DNA of 64,000 nt from an uncultured Ruminococcus sp. (GTDB lineage Bacteria; Bacillota; Clostridia; Oscillospirales; Ruminococcaceae), in NCBI GenBank assembly GCA_902762785.1, contig CACWPL010000006.1:30105-94104 (forward strand). The letters run 5' to 3'. Shown here one piece after another: positions 44,201 to 52,768 of this stretch (positions are counted from its first letter, which is position 1; the number at the start of each line of letters is the position of its first letter). Below the pieces are notes generated by a model that was given only the letters and a program-made list of their open reading frames with translations, was not told the origin of the DNA and ran no database searches. A program made the position numbers and the translations under genes.

Positions 44201-44887
44201 CGGCTCGGCGAGGTCCATGAGCGCGGCGACCGTCTCGCACCCCTCACGGAAGAGCGCGACTGCGCGGCGCGTCACGGCCTCTGCGTCCCCGGCCAGCGCC
44301 TCCGCACGGTCGAGCCAGCGGGAAGGGAAGGCCACGGAGCCGAGGTGCTTGTCGATCGCGGTCACGGCGTCCTCGATGCCGCTGTCGCTGATCGTGCAGA
44401 GGTGGCGGTAGAGGACGTCCATCTCGGGACGCTTGCTCCACGTCCGCATGACGCGCTCCATCGCGCGCGCACGCAGCATGGATTCCTGCGCGGGGTCGGC
44501 GATGGTGAAGAGCGGGGAGACGTGCAGCGTCTCGGCATTGTCGCGCACGAGGTCGAAGCAGAAGGACGAGATCGTGCAGATCTTCGCGGCGCTCAGTCCG
44601 GCACGCTGGAGCGAGAGCCATTCTACGGCATCGTCGTCCCCGGCGGCGACACATGCGCTGATGCGCTCGGAGAGCTGCTTCATGAGGCGGTGCTTCATCT
44701 GCGCGGCGGCGTCGTTCGTGAAGGTCACGACGATGATGGAGTCCGCAGGCGTACGGTGCTCCGTATCTCCGAGGATCTGCACGAGACGCTCTACGAGTAC
44801 GGCGGTCTTGCCGCTGCCCGCTGCCGCGGAGACGATCAGGCTCCGGCCGCGCTCCGTGATGGCATGCTCCTGGTCAGTCGTCCACAT
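41231..44887 (-). CDS. addA: ATP-dependent helicase/nuclease AddA
   Basis: A 1218-residue subunit of the AddAB helicase-nuclease that resects double-strand breaks for RecA. Helicase motif I is AAAGSGKTAVL (about 20-30), motif II VDEYQDSN, and the later motif KTIHRSKGLQYPFVF. The C-terminal RecB-type nuclease has GTAVHRVMELIDF and ILVDYKTD with catalytic Asp and Lys. The length is normal. The start ATG overlaps the addB stop (TGATG), so translation is coupled. Confidence 0.97.
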   Translation of the reverse strand: MWTTDQEHAITERGRSLIVSAAAGSGKTAVLVERLVQILGDTEHRTPADSIIVVTFTNDAAAQMKHRLMKQLSERISACVAAGDDDAVEWLSLQRAGLSAAKICTISSFCFDLVRDNAETLHVSPLFTIADPAQESMLRARAMERVMRTWSKRPEMDVLYRHLCTISDSGIEDAVTAIDKHLGSVAFPSRWLDRAEALAGDAEAVTRRAVALFREGCETVAALMDLAEPFAKRCSTGKKDPFYPIWTDDRESLKQHLALLETASADLLMDDPLTGAVPFPRFSTAKKDVDEEAKQAFKSLRDNYKPLYQKLCRSYLAPLQFLRGDIEIGRELVPLLVQMTRDLRDAFREEKRRMNVLTFADAEELALSLLAEEKDGRLCRTALAESLSQTYSLIMVDEYQDSNHMQDWLFKLLSRGGTIDADGHAHYGTNAFVVGDMKQSIYSFRNADPENFRRAVAESVPFDERKGDEMAVIRLNQNFRSAPGVLEFVNALFRRVMTERCGGLTYDHRQQLNPGIHCYDAPDPHTQLLFPKPSDDLPADLEDLQASCIADTIAAMLRDKAPVYTEKGVRPCRPEDFCILLRSVSKKGGPFETALAERGIPVRSDTDTGLLERQEVSLIRDILRVLNDPMDDTALAAVLVSPAVGFTAGDLAKLRLFGSRRQRLYDQLYACAEDAAPSDAGLQKRAADVLATLTALRREADRLPLEECIEAVYDRMDLLSLQSLYKEDAAERRAYLKEFAVQARRYRENADLTSQSGLAGWLRYLDRLSEADRDIEVGRAASDANCVAVKTIHRSKGLQYPFVFVAHMEQAFNLQNDSNVIADEEGLIGLMLYDRERYTKGRSATASILAASDAQKQRGEELRLLYVALTRAQQQLFLVLSPELQTAAVKTATAACNQGVLLDACPEAAPYLAQDAGCMQDLLLYFLFAEGHEAAHLEAAMDQRQGSSTPLADYRVWTSFAAPKAATPAPAEQAAAADEDVLAQMRENLKFRYTSPQTDLISKYSVTQLAHPDGVTSERLAEPAFVHPSRSGRLTGKARGTAVHRVMELIDFKAAAADPDAAIQALLDEGRLTKAEADALDRKALRTFLDSPLGQRLLRAERIEREYSLFVSIGELDLPAGSRLAAQYRGTDGILIGTMDLIFREDGHWILVDYKTDTYMNGAPLRDDAQLLDEYALQVGLYSKAGALVLDAPITEAYLWSFRLGHAVPVDLDAVSYQ

Positions 44888-47800
44888 CAGGCATCCTCCT
44901 TTCTATCGTTCGCACCGAAGGCGTCCGCGAGCGCTGCGGCGCGTTCGTCGGCGGTGAGCTTGGTGCTCTTCGTCTCGGCACGGCTGCAGATGTCGGCATA
45001 GCCGCAATAGGTGCAGGCCGTCTTTTCGTCATGATGGACATAGGGACGCGGCGCGATCTTCCCGGCGTAGAGCGTCTTGCGCATGTCGCAGATGTTCTGC
45101 TCGACGGTCCTGCGCAGGTGCGACATCTGGGCGTCGGTCGCAGAGAAGAGCGTGTCCTTGTCATCGTGCTCAAAGACGGGCGTGAGCTGTCCGCGGATGG
45201 ACGGCTCCATCAGTGCGGCGGTGTCCTCGAGGATGAGCCCCTTCATGCTGTAGAAAGCATCGAGGATCTCGTCGCGGGAGCTGAGCTTGCCGTCGCGCTT
45301 CTGGTAGTGGCGGGGGAGGGGCTGGCCGCTCGGGTCATAGAGCACGCCGGCTGCCTTCGCGCCGTCATACGCCCCGCACTGCTCGAGCGCGAAGAGGTAG
45401 ACGAGCATCTGCATGTCGAGGCCGCTCGCGAGCTTTTCGGGGGTCAGCACCTTGATGCCGGTCTTGTGGTCGACGACGCGCATGACCGGGCCGTCCTCCG
45501 TCTGGCAGACGTCCACACGGTCGATCGCGCCGTGGATCAGGATCTTGCCGTCCGCGAGCCGCATGGCCGGGAGCTCGTCCTCTTTCGGCTCGACCGCGAA
45601 CCGTACCTCATAGCCGACCGGCTGGAACCTGGCATCGCGCATGGTCTTTTGCATCTGCTGTAGGAGCGTGAGGACGCCCTCGCCGGTCTTGTGGAAGTTG
45701 TAGCGGAACCGCTCGTCGCGCCGCACGGCATCCGAGAAGAAGCTCTGCCCGAAATCGGCGGACATCTTGGCGATATGGTCGCGCAGCGCCGTCTCGTCGA
45801 GCTGGACGAAGACGTCCGGCGGGAAGTCGAGGAGGATGTGCTCGAGGCAGTAGTGCGCGAAGGTGCCGATGCTGGTCGCGGAGAGACGGAGCTGCTCCGG
45901 CGTGTAGAGGCGCAGGACGTAGCGGCAGAAATACGCGAACGGGCAGTTGTAGAACTGCTCGATGCCCGACGCCGAGAGCACGAGCTTGTCGCCGAGGAGC
46001 GCCTGCATGGTCTCCGGCGGGACAGATGCCTCCCGCTCGTCCGGGCCGGCGCACAGACGGCGTACGCGCGGCCCGTAGGTCGGGTCCTCTTCAAGGAGGA
46101 CGCGCAGGGCGGCCGTTTGTCCGTCGTCCTCGTGCAGCATGCGGACGAAGCGATAATAGGCTGATTCGGGCGTGCGGACGTAGAACGCCGCCCCGATCCT
46201 GCGCGCATCCACGAGGAGCGCGTCAGGGTCGCCGCCATAGGCCGCGGCGGTGTCATCGTCCTTGGCGTCGTCCTTGGTGAAGAGCGCGGCGATGTCGGTG
46301 ACGACCACAGCGGGAGACGCAGGCTGCCGCGCCGCATCCGACTGCGGCCAGGTGAGATAGAGCGCCTCGGACGCGGCCGAGAAAGTCTTGGCAAGGATCA
46401 GCATCTCGTCCGCATGGAGCTCGGGCAGGAGACGGGAGAGGTGGATGTGCTGCTCCTCCAGGAGACGCAGCTCCTGCTGGGAGAACATCCCGTCATCGGA
46501 CACGTCCCCCGGGAACGCCCCCTCGATCGCACCCGGTACGAATACGATCCGCGGCGCATCCAGACGCGCGGTCTGCGCATCGGCGATGTTGAGGCAGTCG
46601 AGCGTCTGCGGGGGCACGGAGAAACGGCTCGTGCGCAGGAGGAGCAGAAACGTCTCCCGCAGCTCGGCCAGCGACGCCTCGCCGTCCGCATAGAGATCGT
46701 GGACCGTGTCGAGGATGTCGCAGAGCAGCCGCCAGAGCATCACATGATCGCGGCGGACGGTCTCGTCCTCCTTGGCGAGGATCGCGTCATAGCCCTCACG
46801 CTTCTCGCACAGATGCCGGTACAGCACCTCGCAGAGCTTCGCCCCGGACGCGCCGCGGCATCGGCGGCGCAGGGACGCGATCTCGTCCATGACGGACGCA
46901 CGCATCGTCTCGAGGGCCTGTCCGCCGAAGGGCGCCCCGGCATCCGGCGCGTCCTCCGACCAGAAGGGCGTCTCCCAATCCTGGCCGTCGATCGACCAGG
47001 TGAAGCAGTAGTGCTCGGTCATGCCGGCCTGGCGCAGGTCGTACCCCGAGAAGGGGGACTTGATGTAGCGCAGGATCATGTCCGTGTCGGGCGTCCCGGC
47101 GGCGATCACGTCGAGCGTCGTCAGGAAGAAGCGCACGAGGTCGGTATGCAGCACGGGCTTGGCCGTGCCGAGGTAGCAGGGGAGGGCACAGCGCTCGAAG
47201 CTGCGGCGCAGGAGGGGCGCATAGGTGTCCATGTCCTTGACAAGGATGGCGATGTCGCTGCATCGGAGCGTCTCGTCACGGCGCAGGAGCTCACAGATCT
47301 GCGCGGCGATGTATTCCGCCTCGCCCTCGGGATCGGCGGCACGGACGATATGGACGGATCCCTGATACGCCGTCTTGGGGACGGGACGCTGCATGGCTAG
47401 GAGCGCCGCGGCAGCGAGGTCAGGACGGGCGGTGCGGCGGTAGCCGTCGAGGACGGTGGTCTTGACGTCCTGGCCGGCGTCACGCGCCATTTGCAGGAGG
47501 CCGTCCCGGGTGGACGCGCCGCCCGCGAACACCTCCGACCGCGGCGCACCGATCCCGGGCGCACGCAGCGAGACGATCACGTCCTCCGCCTGTTCGAGGA
47601 TGACCTCGAGCATGGCATACTGGTCGCCGGTGAAGCTGTCGAACTCGTCGATGAAGAAGACCTTGCCCTTGAAACGGTCGCTCGCGGCGGCAAGGGCAGC
47701 GGCCTCGGTCAGGTCGGCGAGGTGGTCGGTGAGTCCGTGGGACTCGAGCGCACGGTCATACGCGAGCAGGATCTGTCCGGCGTCGGCCGTCTTGGCGGAG

Positions 47801-48252
47801 AGACCGGGCCAGTCGTTGAAGGCGGGGGCAAGGTCGATCAGCGTCTCGGCCGTCACACCGGCGCGGCGCAGCTTCGTGACGAGCGTGAACATCGACGCGA
47901 CCATCTCCGGCGAGGTGCTGCGCTGCCGCAGGACGGTCAGCAGTCCCTCGTCCGCTGTGTGACGGAGCGCCTCATAAAGGCAGACGAGCTTTTGCGGCTC
48001 GGTCGCGTAGCTGCGCTGACCGCTGCCAAGATCGCCCAGGATGTGTGCGGCGAGGGTGGCGAAGCTGTAGGGAGAGAGCCGGTCGAACCGCCTCGCATCG
48101 AGCGCGCGGTAGAGACGGCGCTCGGCCTCGAAGGAGAACTGCTCCGGCGAGAGCAGGATGACGTCCCTGCCGGCGTCGATCGCCTCGCGGATCTGCGCGG
48201 TCATCAGCGTGGAACGCCCCGACCCGCAGGGGCCAAGGATCATGTGCAGCAT
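44887..48252 (-). CDS. addB: ATP-dependent nuclease subunit AddB
   Basis: A 1121-residue partner of AddA. The N-terminus has the Walker A sequence LGPCGSGRST. The C-terminal RecB-like nuclease contains VDHKTG, and iron-sulfur ligands are visible as Cys in YNCPFAYF and three Cys in ACTYCGYADIC, as in other AddB proteins. AGGAGGTG lies six bases before ATG 48252, which excludes a TTG start seven codons upstream. First gene of the addBA operon with its own promoter. Confidence 0.95.
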   Translation of the reverse strand: MLHMILGPCGSGRSTLMTAQIREAIDAGRDVILLSPEQFSFEAERRLYRALDARRFDRLSPYSFATLAAHILGDLGSGQRSYATEPQKLVCLYEALRHTADEGLLTVLRQRSTSPEMVASMFTLVTKLRRAGVTAETLIDLAPAFNDWPGLSAKTADAGQILLAYDRALESHGLTDHLADLTEAAALAAASDRFKGKVFFIDEFDSFTGDQYAMLEVILEQAEDVIVSLRAPGIGAPRSEVFAGGASTRDGLLQMARDAGQDVKTTVLDGYRRTARPDLAAAALLAMQRPVPKTAYQGSVHIVRAADPEGEAEYIAAQICELLRRDETLRCSDIAILVKDMDTYAPLLRRSFERCALPCYLGTAKPVLHTDLVRFFLTTLDVIAAGTPDTDMILRYIKSPFSGYDLRQAGMTEHYCFTWSIDGQDWETPFWSEDAPDAGAPFGGQALETMRASVMDEIASLRRRCRGASGAKLCEVLYRHLCEKREGYDAILAKEDETVRRDHVMLWRLLCDILDTVHDLYADGEASLAELRETFLLLLRTSRFSVPPQTLDCLNIADAQTARLDAPRIVFVPGAIEGAFPGDVSDDGMFSQQELRLLEEQHIHLSRLLPELHADEMLILAKTFSAASEALYLTWPQSDAARQPASPAVVVTDIAALFTKDDAKDDDTAAAYGGDPDALLVDARRIGAAFYVRTPESAYYRFVRMLHEDDGQTAALRVLLEEDPTYGPRVRRLCAGPDEREASVPPETMQALLGDKLVLSASGIEQFYNCPFAYFCRYVLRLYTPEQLRLSATSIGTFAHYCLEHILLDFPPDVFVQLDETALRDHIAKMSADFGQSFFSDAVRRDERFRYNFHKTGEGVLTLLQQMQKTMRDARFQPVGYEVRFAVEPKEDELPAMRLADGKILIHGAIDRVDVCQTEDGPVMRVVDHKTGIKVLTPEKLASGLDMQMLVYLFALEQCGAYDGAKAAGVLYDPSGQPLPRHYQKRDGKLSSRDEILDAFYSMKGLILEDTAALMEPSIRGQLTPVFEHDDKDTLFSATDAQMSHLRRTVEQNICDMRKTLYAGKIAPRPYVHHDEKTACTYCGYADICSRAETKSTKLTADERAAALADAFGANDRKEDA

Positions 48253-48305
48253 ATGCGGCACCTCCTGTTTCAAGATGTCCCCAAAAAGTGGGAAGGACTG
48301 TCCCC

Positions 48306-48334
48306 ATTATACCAGACCGGCCGGCGATCGTCAA
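48306..48334 (-). promoter_or_regulatory. sigma-A promoter of addBA
   Basis: Minus strand TTGACG (48334-48329), a 17-bp spacer and TGG-TATAAT (-10 at 48311-48306). The leader contains GGGGACAGTCC and TGGGGACATC, a short direct repeat of GGGGACA. Confidence 0.85.
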
Positions 48335-48383
48335 CAGTTCTTTGCGGTCATTTTTGGTAATGTGTCGAGGATGGGACACCCAC

Positions 48384-48410
48384 AAAAATGCCGCCCGACG
48401 CGGGGCGGCA
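48384..48410 (-). terminator. terminator of the uridine-kinase-like/trmO operon
   Basis: On the minus strand TGCCGCCC pairs with GGGCGGCA, followed by TTTTTG. Confidence 0.88.
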
Positions 48411-48414
48411 GCCG

Positions 48415-49125
48415 TCACGGCACATCGACCGCAGTCACGGTCAGGACATCGCCGTCGACATGAAAATGCACATCATAGCCCGCAAAGCGCATGCTGTAGA
48501 CGCGCGCGGGGTCGTTTTGGTAGGACGGACGCGGATCCTCGGCAAGGCACGCGCAGACGGCCTCCCGCTTTTCCTCCGGCAGGACGGCGAGCAGCGCGTC
48601 CGGGAAGACGACCCGGAGCGCATCGTCGCGGTGCGCCTCGGCAAAGCTCCCGGCGGCCTCGGGATGGGCGTCCGCATAGGGGAGATAGGGCTTGATGTCG
48701 AGGATGGGCGTGCCGTCGAGGAGGTCGACGCCGGAGACGATCAGCACCGTCCCGTCCTGCGGATCGTCCTCGACTCGCTCGAGCCGGACACAGGACAGAC
48801 CGATCGGGTTCGGCCGGAACGGAGACCGCGTCGCGAAGACGCCGACCCGCGTGTTCCCGCCGAGCCGCGGCGGCCTTACGGTCGGCGACCACTGGTCGCG
48901 GTGGCTCTGGGAAAAGTCGAAGATGAGCCAAAGATGGGAATACTCCGTGATCCCGCGAAGCGCCTCGGGGACGCGGTAGCGCGGCGTGAAGACGATGCGC
49001 CCCGTCAGCGCGGGGACACGCCCGCTCTGCCGCGGGATGCCGAACTTGTCGGCGAGGTCGGTGCGGATGTGCGCGATCGGGCGGACGAGGAACGCGCCGT
49101 CCCGGCTATCATGCGTCATGCTCAT
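48415..49125 (-). CDS. trmO: tRNA (N6-threonylcarbamoyladenosine37-N6)-methyltransferase TrmO
   Basis: A 236-residue TsaA/TrmO family protein that methylates t6A37 of tRNA-Thr using S-adenosylmethionine. Markers: LTGRIVFTPRYRVPEALRGI, YSHLWLIFDF, VGVFATRSPFRPNPIGLS and LDIKPYLPYAD. The C-terminal small domain (SMRFAGYDVHFHV) is present. The ATG overlaps the stop of the uridine-kinase-like gene by four bases (ATGA), so it is translationally coupled. Confidence 0.93.
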   Translation of the reverse strand: MSMTHDSRDGAFLVRPIAHIRTDLADKFGIPRQSGRVPALTGRIVFTPRYRVPEALRGITEYSHLWLIFDFSQSHRDQWSPTVRPPRLGGNTRVGVFATRSPFRPNPIGLSCVRLERVEDDPQDGTVLIVSGVDLLDGTPILDIKPYLPYADAHPEAAGSFAEAHRDDALRVVFPDALLAVLPEEKREAVCACLAEDPRPSYQNDPARVYSMRFAGYDVHFHVDGDVLTVTAVDVP

Positions 49126-50039
49126 GCGAACGCACTGTTCCCGATGAACTCACAGACGAGGGAGTCCGGGGTGATGTTCTTTGCCTCGAGGGGCGCGGCC
49201 TCGCTGAGGAAGTCGAGCATATCCTCCACTCGTTCATCGAGCGGCATGGAGCGCAGCGCCTCGAGCAGGAACGGCTGATACGCGCAGATCTCATAGGCCA
49301 TGAAGGTATCGACATCGTATGTAGAGCGGTACTTATAGGGCATGATATACTTGTTCTCGCCCTCCTCGACGCTGTCGTACATCATGAGGGTGTCCGCGAA
49401 GGAGCGCTTGCGGAAGAGATAGTCGCGCACGAGACGGCGCATGAGGCGGATCTTGGCGGGATGCAGCTCGCGGCCGTTCTGCGTGATGCGCGTGCGCACG
49501 GAGATGTAGATCTTGGCGGTATCCTCGTCCGGCAGGCCGACCACATCGGGATCGAGGCTATGGATGCCCTCGAGGATGACGAGCTCGCCGGGCTTGCGCT
49601 CGAGCTTCTCACCGGTAAAATAGCGCGTCGACTCGCGGAAATCATAGGTCGGGAGCTGGATGGGCTCACAGTTGTAGATGCTGGTGAGCTGCTGGGTGAG
49701 GAAGTCGGAATCGACGCGGTTCGGGCTCTCGAGGTCGAGCTTGCCCTCCGCGAAGAGGGACTTCTCGCGGTCGGTGAGCGGGGAGAACCAGTTGTCGAGG
49801 GAGAGCGTGTGGGTCTCGATGCCGCGGCTGTCGAGCATCTGCTCGATCATGCGGGCAGTGGTGGTCTTGCCGGAGCCGGAGGGGCCGGAGAGCAGGATGA
49901 TGGGGCGTTTCTCACGGTTGGCGGCGATGTCGTCGGCGATGGCAGCCAGGTCGCTGCGGTAGGCAGCGTTGGTGTCGAGGACATAGCGCTGGGGGTCGTG
50001 TGTGACGTTGTCATTGATGACACCGAGCTCGATGTTCAT
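49122..50039 (-). CDS. uridine kinase-like P-loop kinase
   Basis: A 305-residue protein of the phosphoribulokinase/uridine kinase family. Walker A GPSGSGKTTTAR is near residue 52, then SLDNWFSP (substrate-binding Asp), LPTYDFRESTRYF and VILEGIHSL. It is longer than typical Udk, with an N-terminal extension of about 45 residues, so the substrate may be another nucleoside or sugar. AAGGAGG precedes ATG 50039; an upstream in-frame extension is rejected. It is the first gene of the operon with trmO. Confidence 0.88.
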   Translation of the reverse strand: MNIELGVINDNVTHDPQRYVLDTNAAYRSDLAAIADDIAANREKRPIILLSGPSGSGKTTTARMIEQMLDSRGIETHTLSLDNWFSPLTDREKSLFAEGKLDLESPNRVDSDFLTQQLTSIYNCEPIQLPTYDFRESTRYFTGEKLERKPGELVILEGIHSLDPDVVGLPDEDTAKIYISVRTRITQNGRELHPAKIRLMRRLVRDYLFRKRSFADTLMMYDSVEEGENKYIMPYKYRSTYDVDTFMAYEICAYQPFLLEALRSMPLDERVEDMLDFLSEAAPLEAKNITPDSLVCEFIGNSAFA

Positions 50040-50100
50040 AGTGTGCCTCCTTTGGTAGGATGTTGCGCAGATGCGGTGGGGCATGGCCCCTGTTGCTTAT

Positions 50101-50129
50101 AGTATACCATATTTTTCGATAAGATGCAA
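50101..50129 (-). promoter_or_regulatory. sigma-A promoter of the uridine-kinase-like/trmO operon
   Basis: Minus strand TTGCAT (50129-50124), a 17-bp spacer and TGG-TATACT (-10 at 50106-50101). Confidence 0.8.
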
Positions 50130-50162
50130 GGGGCTTTTGTAGGAATATGCTACAAAGACACG

Positions 50163-50208
50163 AAAAAGCGCCCCGCTGATGCGGCAGGGCGCATCCGGCG
50201 GGGCGTTC
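50163..50208 (-). terminator. terminator of the coat-protein pair
   Basis: On the minus strand CGCCCCGC pairs with GCGGGGCG, enclosing an inner stem (TGCGCCC/GGCGCA type), followed by CTTTTTCG. Confidence 0.85.
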
Positions 50209-50211
50209 CTG

Positions 50212-50460
50212 TCAGCAGGACGCGCAGAACTTGTCGCGCACCTGCTGGACCTTCTGCTGCTCGGCGCAGTCCGGGGCGTACCATCCCTTGTCGGACATCT
50301 CGCGGTAGATTCGGCTCTGCATCCCGAGGGACTCGCTGAGCGCCGTGTGGAACCGCTGCTGCACCTCCGGCGTGGCAGACTCGACCGTCCCGTGCAGGTA
50401 CAGGTCGCAGACGCCCTTCTCGAGGTCGAGCAGATCCTCCATCAGATTCTTGTCATCCAT
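50212..50460 (-). CDS. CotF-like spore coat protein, 82 residues
   Basis: A short helical protein (DLLDLEKGVCDLYLHGTVE, FHTALSESLGMQSRIYREM, GWYAPDCAEQQKVQQVRDKFCASC), with the pattern of ferritin-like CotF/YhcQ coat proteins in Clostridia. The closing CASC and other Cys residues might crosslink. GGAGGTGA lies before ATG 50460; the longer in-frame extension upstream overlaps the neighbouring gene and is rejected. Second gene of a two-gene unit. Confidence 0.75.
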   Translation of the reverse strand: MDDKNLMEDLLDLEKGVCDLYLHGTVESATPEVQQRFHTALSESLGMQSRIYREMSDKGWYAPDCAEQQKVQQVRDKFCASC

Positions 50461-50483
50461 GTCAGTCACCTCCGTGTGGCCGC

Positions 50484-50657
50484 TCACAGCAGGCCGTAAA
50501 GATCGGTAAAGATGTGCTGGTGCTGCTGCTCCATCTGTGCCACACAGTCGCGCAGCGTCTCGTCCTGGAGCAGGCCGAGGGTCTCCTTGAGCTTGGTGCG
50601 GAAGAACGTCTCGTGGCCGAGGGCGTCCTCCAGGTACATCAGTTCCTTTGAAGTCAT
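50484..50657 (-). CDS. small CotF-like protein, 57 residues
   Basis: A helical protein (SKELMYLEDALGHETFF, MEQQHQHIFTDLYGLL) that looks like a companion of the coat protein that follows. ATG 50657 is chosen because GGAGGTG is then 7-8 bases away; the ATG two codons earlier is too close. It is short but has a Shine-Dalgarno site and a possible SigE promoter. Confidence 0.7.
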   Translation of the reverse strand: MTSKELMYLEDALGHETFFRTKLKETLGLLQDETLRDCVAQMEQQHQHIFTDLYGLL

Positions 50658-50720
50658 CTCCATCACCTCCGCATGCAGTGTCCTGCGGCATCTGCCGCCC
50701 GTCCTATCGGATCGGTGTCC

Positions 50721-50750
50721 TTAGTATGACACAGCTTCGCCGTTTTATGC
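50721..50750 (-). promoter_or_regulatory. SigE-like sporulation promoter of the coat pair
   Basis: On the minus strand GCATAAA (50750-50744), a 15-bp spacer and CATACTAA (50728-50721) fit the mother-cell sigma-E pattern (KMATA..N14-15..CATAC) better than sigma-A. It is the only promoter here of this type. Confidence 0.5.
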
Positions 50751-50760
50751 AGACAGACAC

Positions 50761-50791
50761 AAAAAAGCCCCGGCGCGGTCAGCACCGAGGC
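50761..50791 (-). terminator. terminator of the MATE gene
   Basis: On the minus strand GCCTCGGTGC pairs with GCGCCGGGGC (two G-U pairs) around TGACC, followed by T6. Confidence 0.88.
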
Positions 50792-50870
50792 ACATGTCAT
50801 TCTTTTGAGATAGGATAGCTGACCGCTGCACGATCGTTTTCAACTATTCTTGAGATACACTTTAAATAGA

Positions 50871-52253
50871 TCAAACAGACGCCTGCGCCATGACACGCCT
50901 GCGGCGGGGGAGGAGCAGCGCGGCGATCACGAGCGTGACGGCCTCTGTGATCGGGAACGCGAGCCAGACGAGCCACGTCATCCGCGCGTCATTGGCCGCG
51001 ATGTGGACGGACAGCACCACGAGCGGGAAGAGCACGACGAGCTGTCTTGCCAGCGAGATCACCAGCGACTCCATGCCGCCGCCGAGCGCCTGGTAGATGC
51101 CCTGGAACGCGACGTTCAGTCCTGCAAAGATGAAGCTCAGGGAGATGACGTGCATCGCGCTGAGGAAGAGCGTCTGCGTCTCGCCGGAGACGCCGAACAT
51201 CCCCGCGAACGGCACCGCGAAGACCTCGACCGCGCCGAGCCCCGCCGCCATGATGATGCCGGTGAACAGGAGACCGTACTTCATGCCGTCCCGCACGCGC
51301 GCCTGTGCGCCCGCGCCGTAGGCAAAGGCGATGATCGGCGTGATCGCGTCACGCAGACCGAACGCCGCGAAGAGGATGAACTGCTGGATCTTGTAATACA
51401 GACCGTAGGCCGTCTGCATGGGCACGCTGATCCGCACGAGCAGGATGTTGAGGCCGTAGGTCATGAGCGACATGAGCGCCTGTGCGATGATCGCGGGGAG
51501 GCCGATCGTGTAGATGTCGCGGATGACGGCGCCATCCGGCCGGAGGTAGCGCAGACCGGCGGGGATCTCCTTGTTTTTCGTGAAGTGCAGCGCGAGCCCG
51601 ACCGCTGCGCTGACGATCTGCCCGATGACCGTCGCCCATGCCGCACCGCGCACGCCCATCGCCGGACATCCGAGGAGACCGTAGATCATGATCGGGTCAA
51701 GGACGATGTTCGTCACGGCGCCCGCGATCTGCGCGGCCGTGGAGAGCAGCGAGCGCCCGGTCGCCTGGAGCAGCTTCTCGGCCATCGAGAAGAGGATGAT
51801 GCCGAAGCTCAGCACCGTGCAGATCTGGAGGTACTCGACCGCCATCTTCGCCGCGCGCGCCGTCGTCCCTTCGCCAGCCTGCGACGCCACATAGACGGGC
51901 GTCAAAAACAGACCGAACAGCAGGAACGCCAGATAGATGATCCCCGAGAGGAAGAAGGCGTTGCCCGCCGCACGGCCGGCGCGCTCGCGGTCGCCCTGCC
52001 CGAGGAGACGAGCCGTCAGCGCGTTCAGGCCGACGCCCGTGCCGATGCCGATCGCGACCATCAGCATCTGGAGGGGGAAGGCGAGGGTGAGGGCGTTCAT
52101 CGCGTCGTCCGCGCCATCCGGCATGTTCGAGACGAAGGCGCTGTCTACGATGTTGTAGACCGCCTGCAGCATCATCGAGAGGATCATCGGCGTCCCCATC
52201 CCCAGCATCAGCTTCGGCACAGGGACGGAGGCCATCTTGTTGGTAGTTCCCAT
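50871..52253 (-). CDS. MATE family efflux transporter
   Basis: A 460-residue membrane protein with 12 hydrophobic segments in two similar halves (MILSMMLQAVYNIVDSAFVS at the start; FIFAGLNVAFQGIYQALG in the second half). The length and N-terminal motif fit MepA/DinF-type multidrug and toxin extruders driven by sodium or protons. AAAGGAGC precedes the ATG. Single gene between its promoter and terminator. Confidence 0.93.
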   Translation of the reverse strand: MGTTNKMASVPVPKLMLGMGTPMILSMMLQAVYNIVDSAFVSNMPDGADDAMNALTLAFPLQMLMVAIGIGTGVGLNALTARLLGQGDRERAGRAAGNAFFLSGIIYLAFLLFGLFLTPVYVASQAGEGTTARAAKMAVEYLQICTVLSFGIILFSMAEKLLQATGRSLLSTAAQIAGAVTNIVLDPIMIYGLLGCPAMGVRGAAWATVIGQIVSAAVGLALHFTKNKEIPAGLRYLRPDGAVIRDIYTIGLPAIIAQALMSLMTYGLNILLVRISVPMQTAYGLYYKIQQFILFAAFGLRDAITPIIAFAYGAGAQARVRDGMKYGLLFTGIIMAAGLGAVEVFAVPFAGMFGVSGETQTLFLSAMHVISLSFIFAGLNVAFQGIYQALGGGMESLVISLARQLVVLFPLVVLSVHIAANDARMTWLVWLAFPITEAVTLVIAALLLPRRRRVMAQASV

Positions 52254-52391
52254 AATTTGCTCCTTTATATGAGGTCAGATGTTCGGCCTGTGCGGGCAAA
52301 CAAAAAACGACCGTATCGCCAAACGCGTACTCCGTCACACAGGCTCTGGATCCGGACTTACGCATTTCGCTACACGATCGTTGCTACTATC

Positions 52392-52420
52392 ATCATACCA
52401 CATTTCGGTAAAAAACGCAA
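52392..52420 (-). promoter_or_regulatory. sigma-A promoter of the MATE gene
   Basis: Minus strand TTGCGT (52420-52415), a 17-bp spacer and TGG-TATGAT (-10 at 52397-52392), leaving a leader of about 130 bases. Confidence 0.75.
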
Positions 52421-52759
52421 AGGCAGATCTTCACAAAGTTTTTGCGCATCTGACCGCCTGGATCTGGATGACATCTATGTCATTTTTTCAAGGCCGATAC
52501 GCGCCAAGACCGCGTCATTTCCTTGACGATCGTCCATTTTTTAGGAGTAGAGCACCGTTATGATCTGTCATTTTTGTGAATAGATAGGCCGACTATCGTC
52601 AGCATGAACAATTACAACATGCATCATAGCTCTAGGCGATAGCAACATGTACAGAAAAACGACACTTTAAAACGATAAAAAACGATAAATTTGTGTATAG
52701 TATACAAAATATCGACTTGCCATTAGTGCAATATGCGGATAGATTTTTGAAACTATGTA
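52421..52759. other. AT-rich noncoding region with several small inverted repeats
   Basis: No gene with a credible start is seen. Structures: ATGACAT/ATGTCAT followed by T6 (52468-52488), CGTCA/TGACG (52513-52528), GATAG/CTATC (52583-52597), a tandem AACGATAAA (52671 and 52681) and the palindrome TGTATAGTATACA (52694-52706). They lie between the divergent MATE and hydrogenase promoters and may be regulator sites. Confidence 0.5.
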
Positions 52760-52768
52760 TGTTATAAT
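52760..52768 (+). promoter_or_regulatory. extended -10 promoter of the hydrogenase operon
   Basis: TGT-TATAAT (-10 at 52763-52768). The sequence 17 bp upstream has no good -35 match, so an activator may be needed. Confidence 0.6.

Noticed and set aside
42053-45001. 982-codon plus-strand frame opposite addA
   Set aside because: addA motifs are unambiguous on the minus strand.
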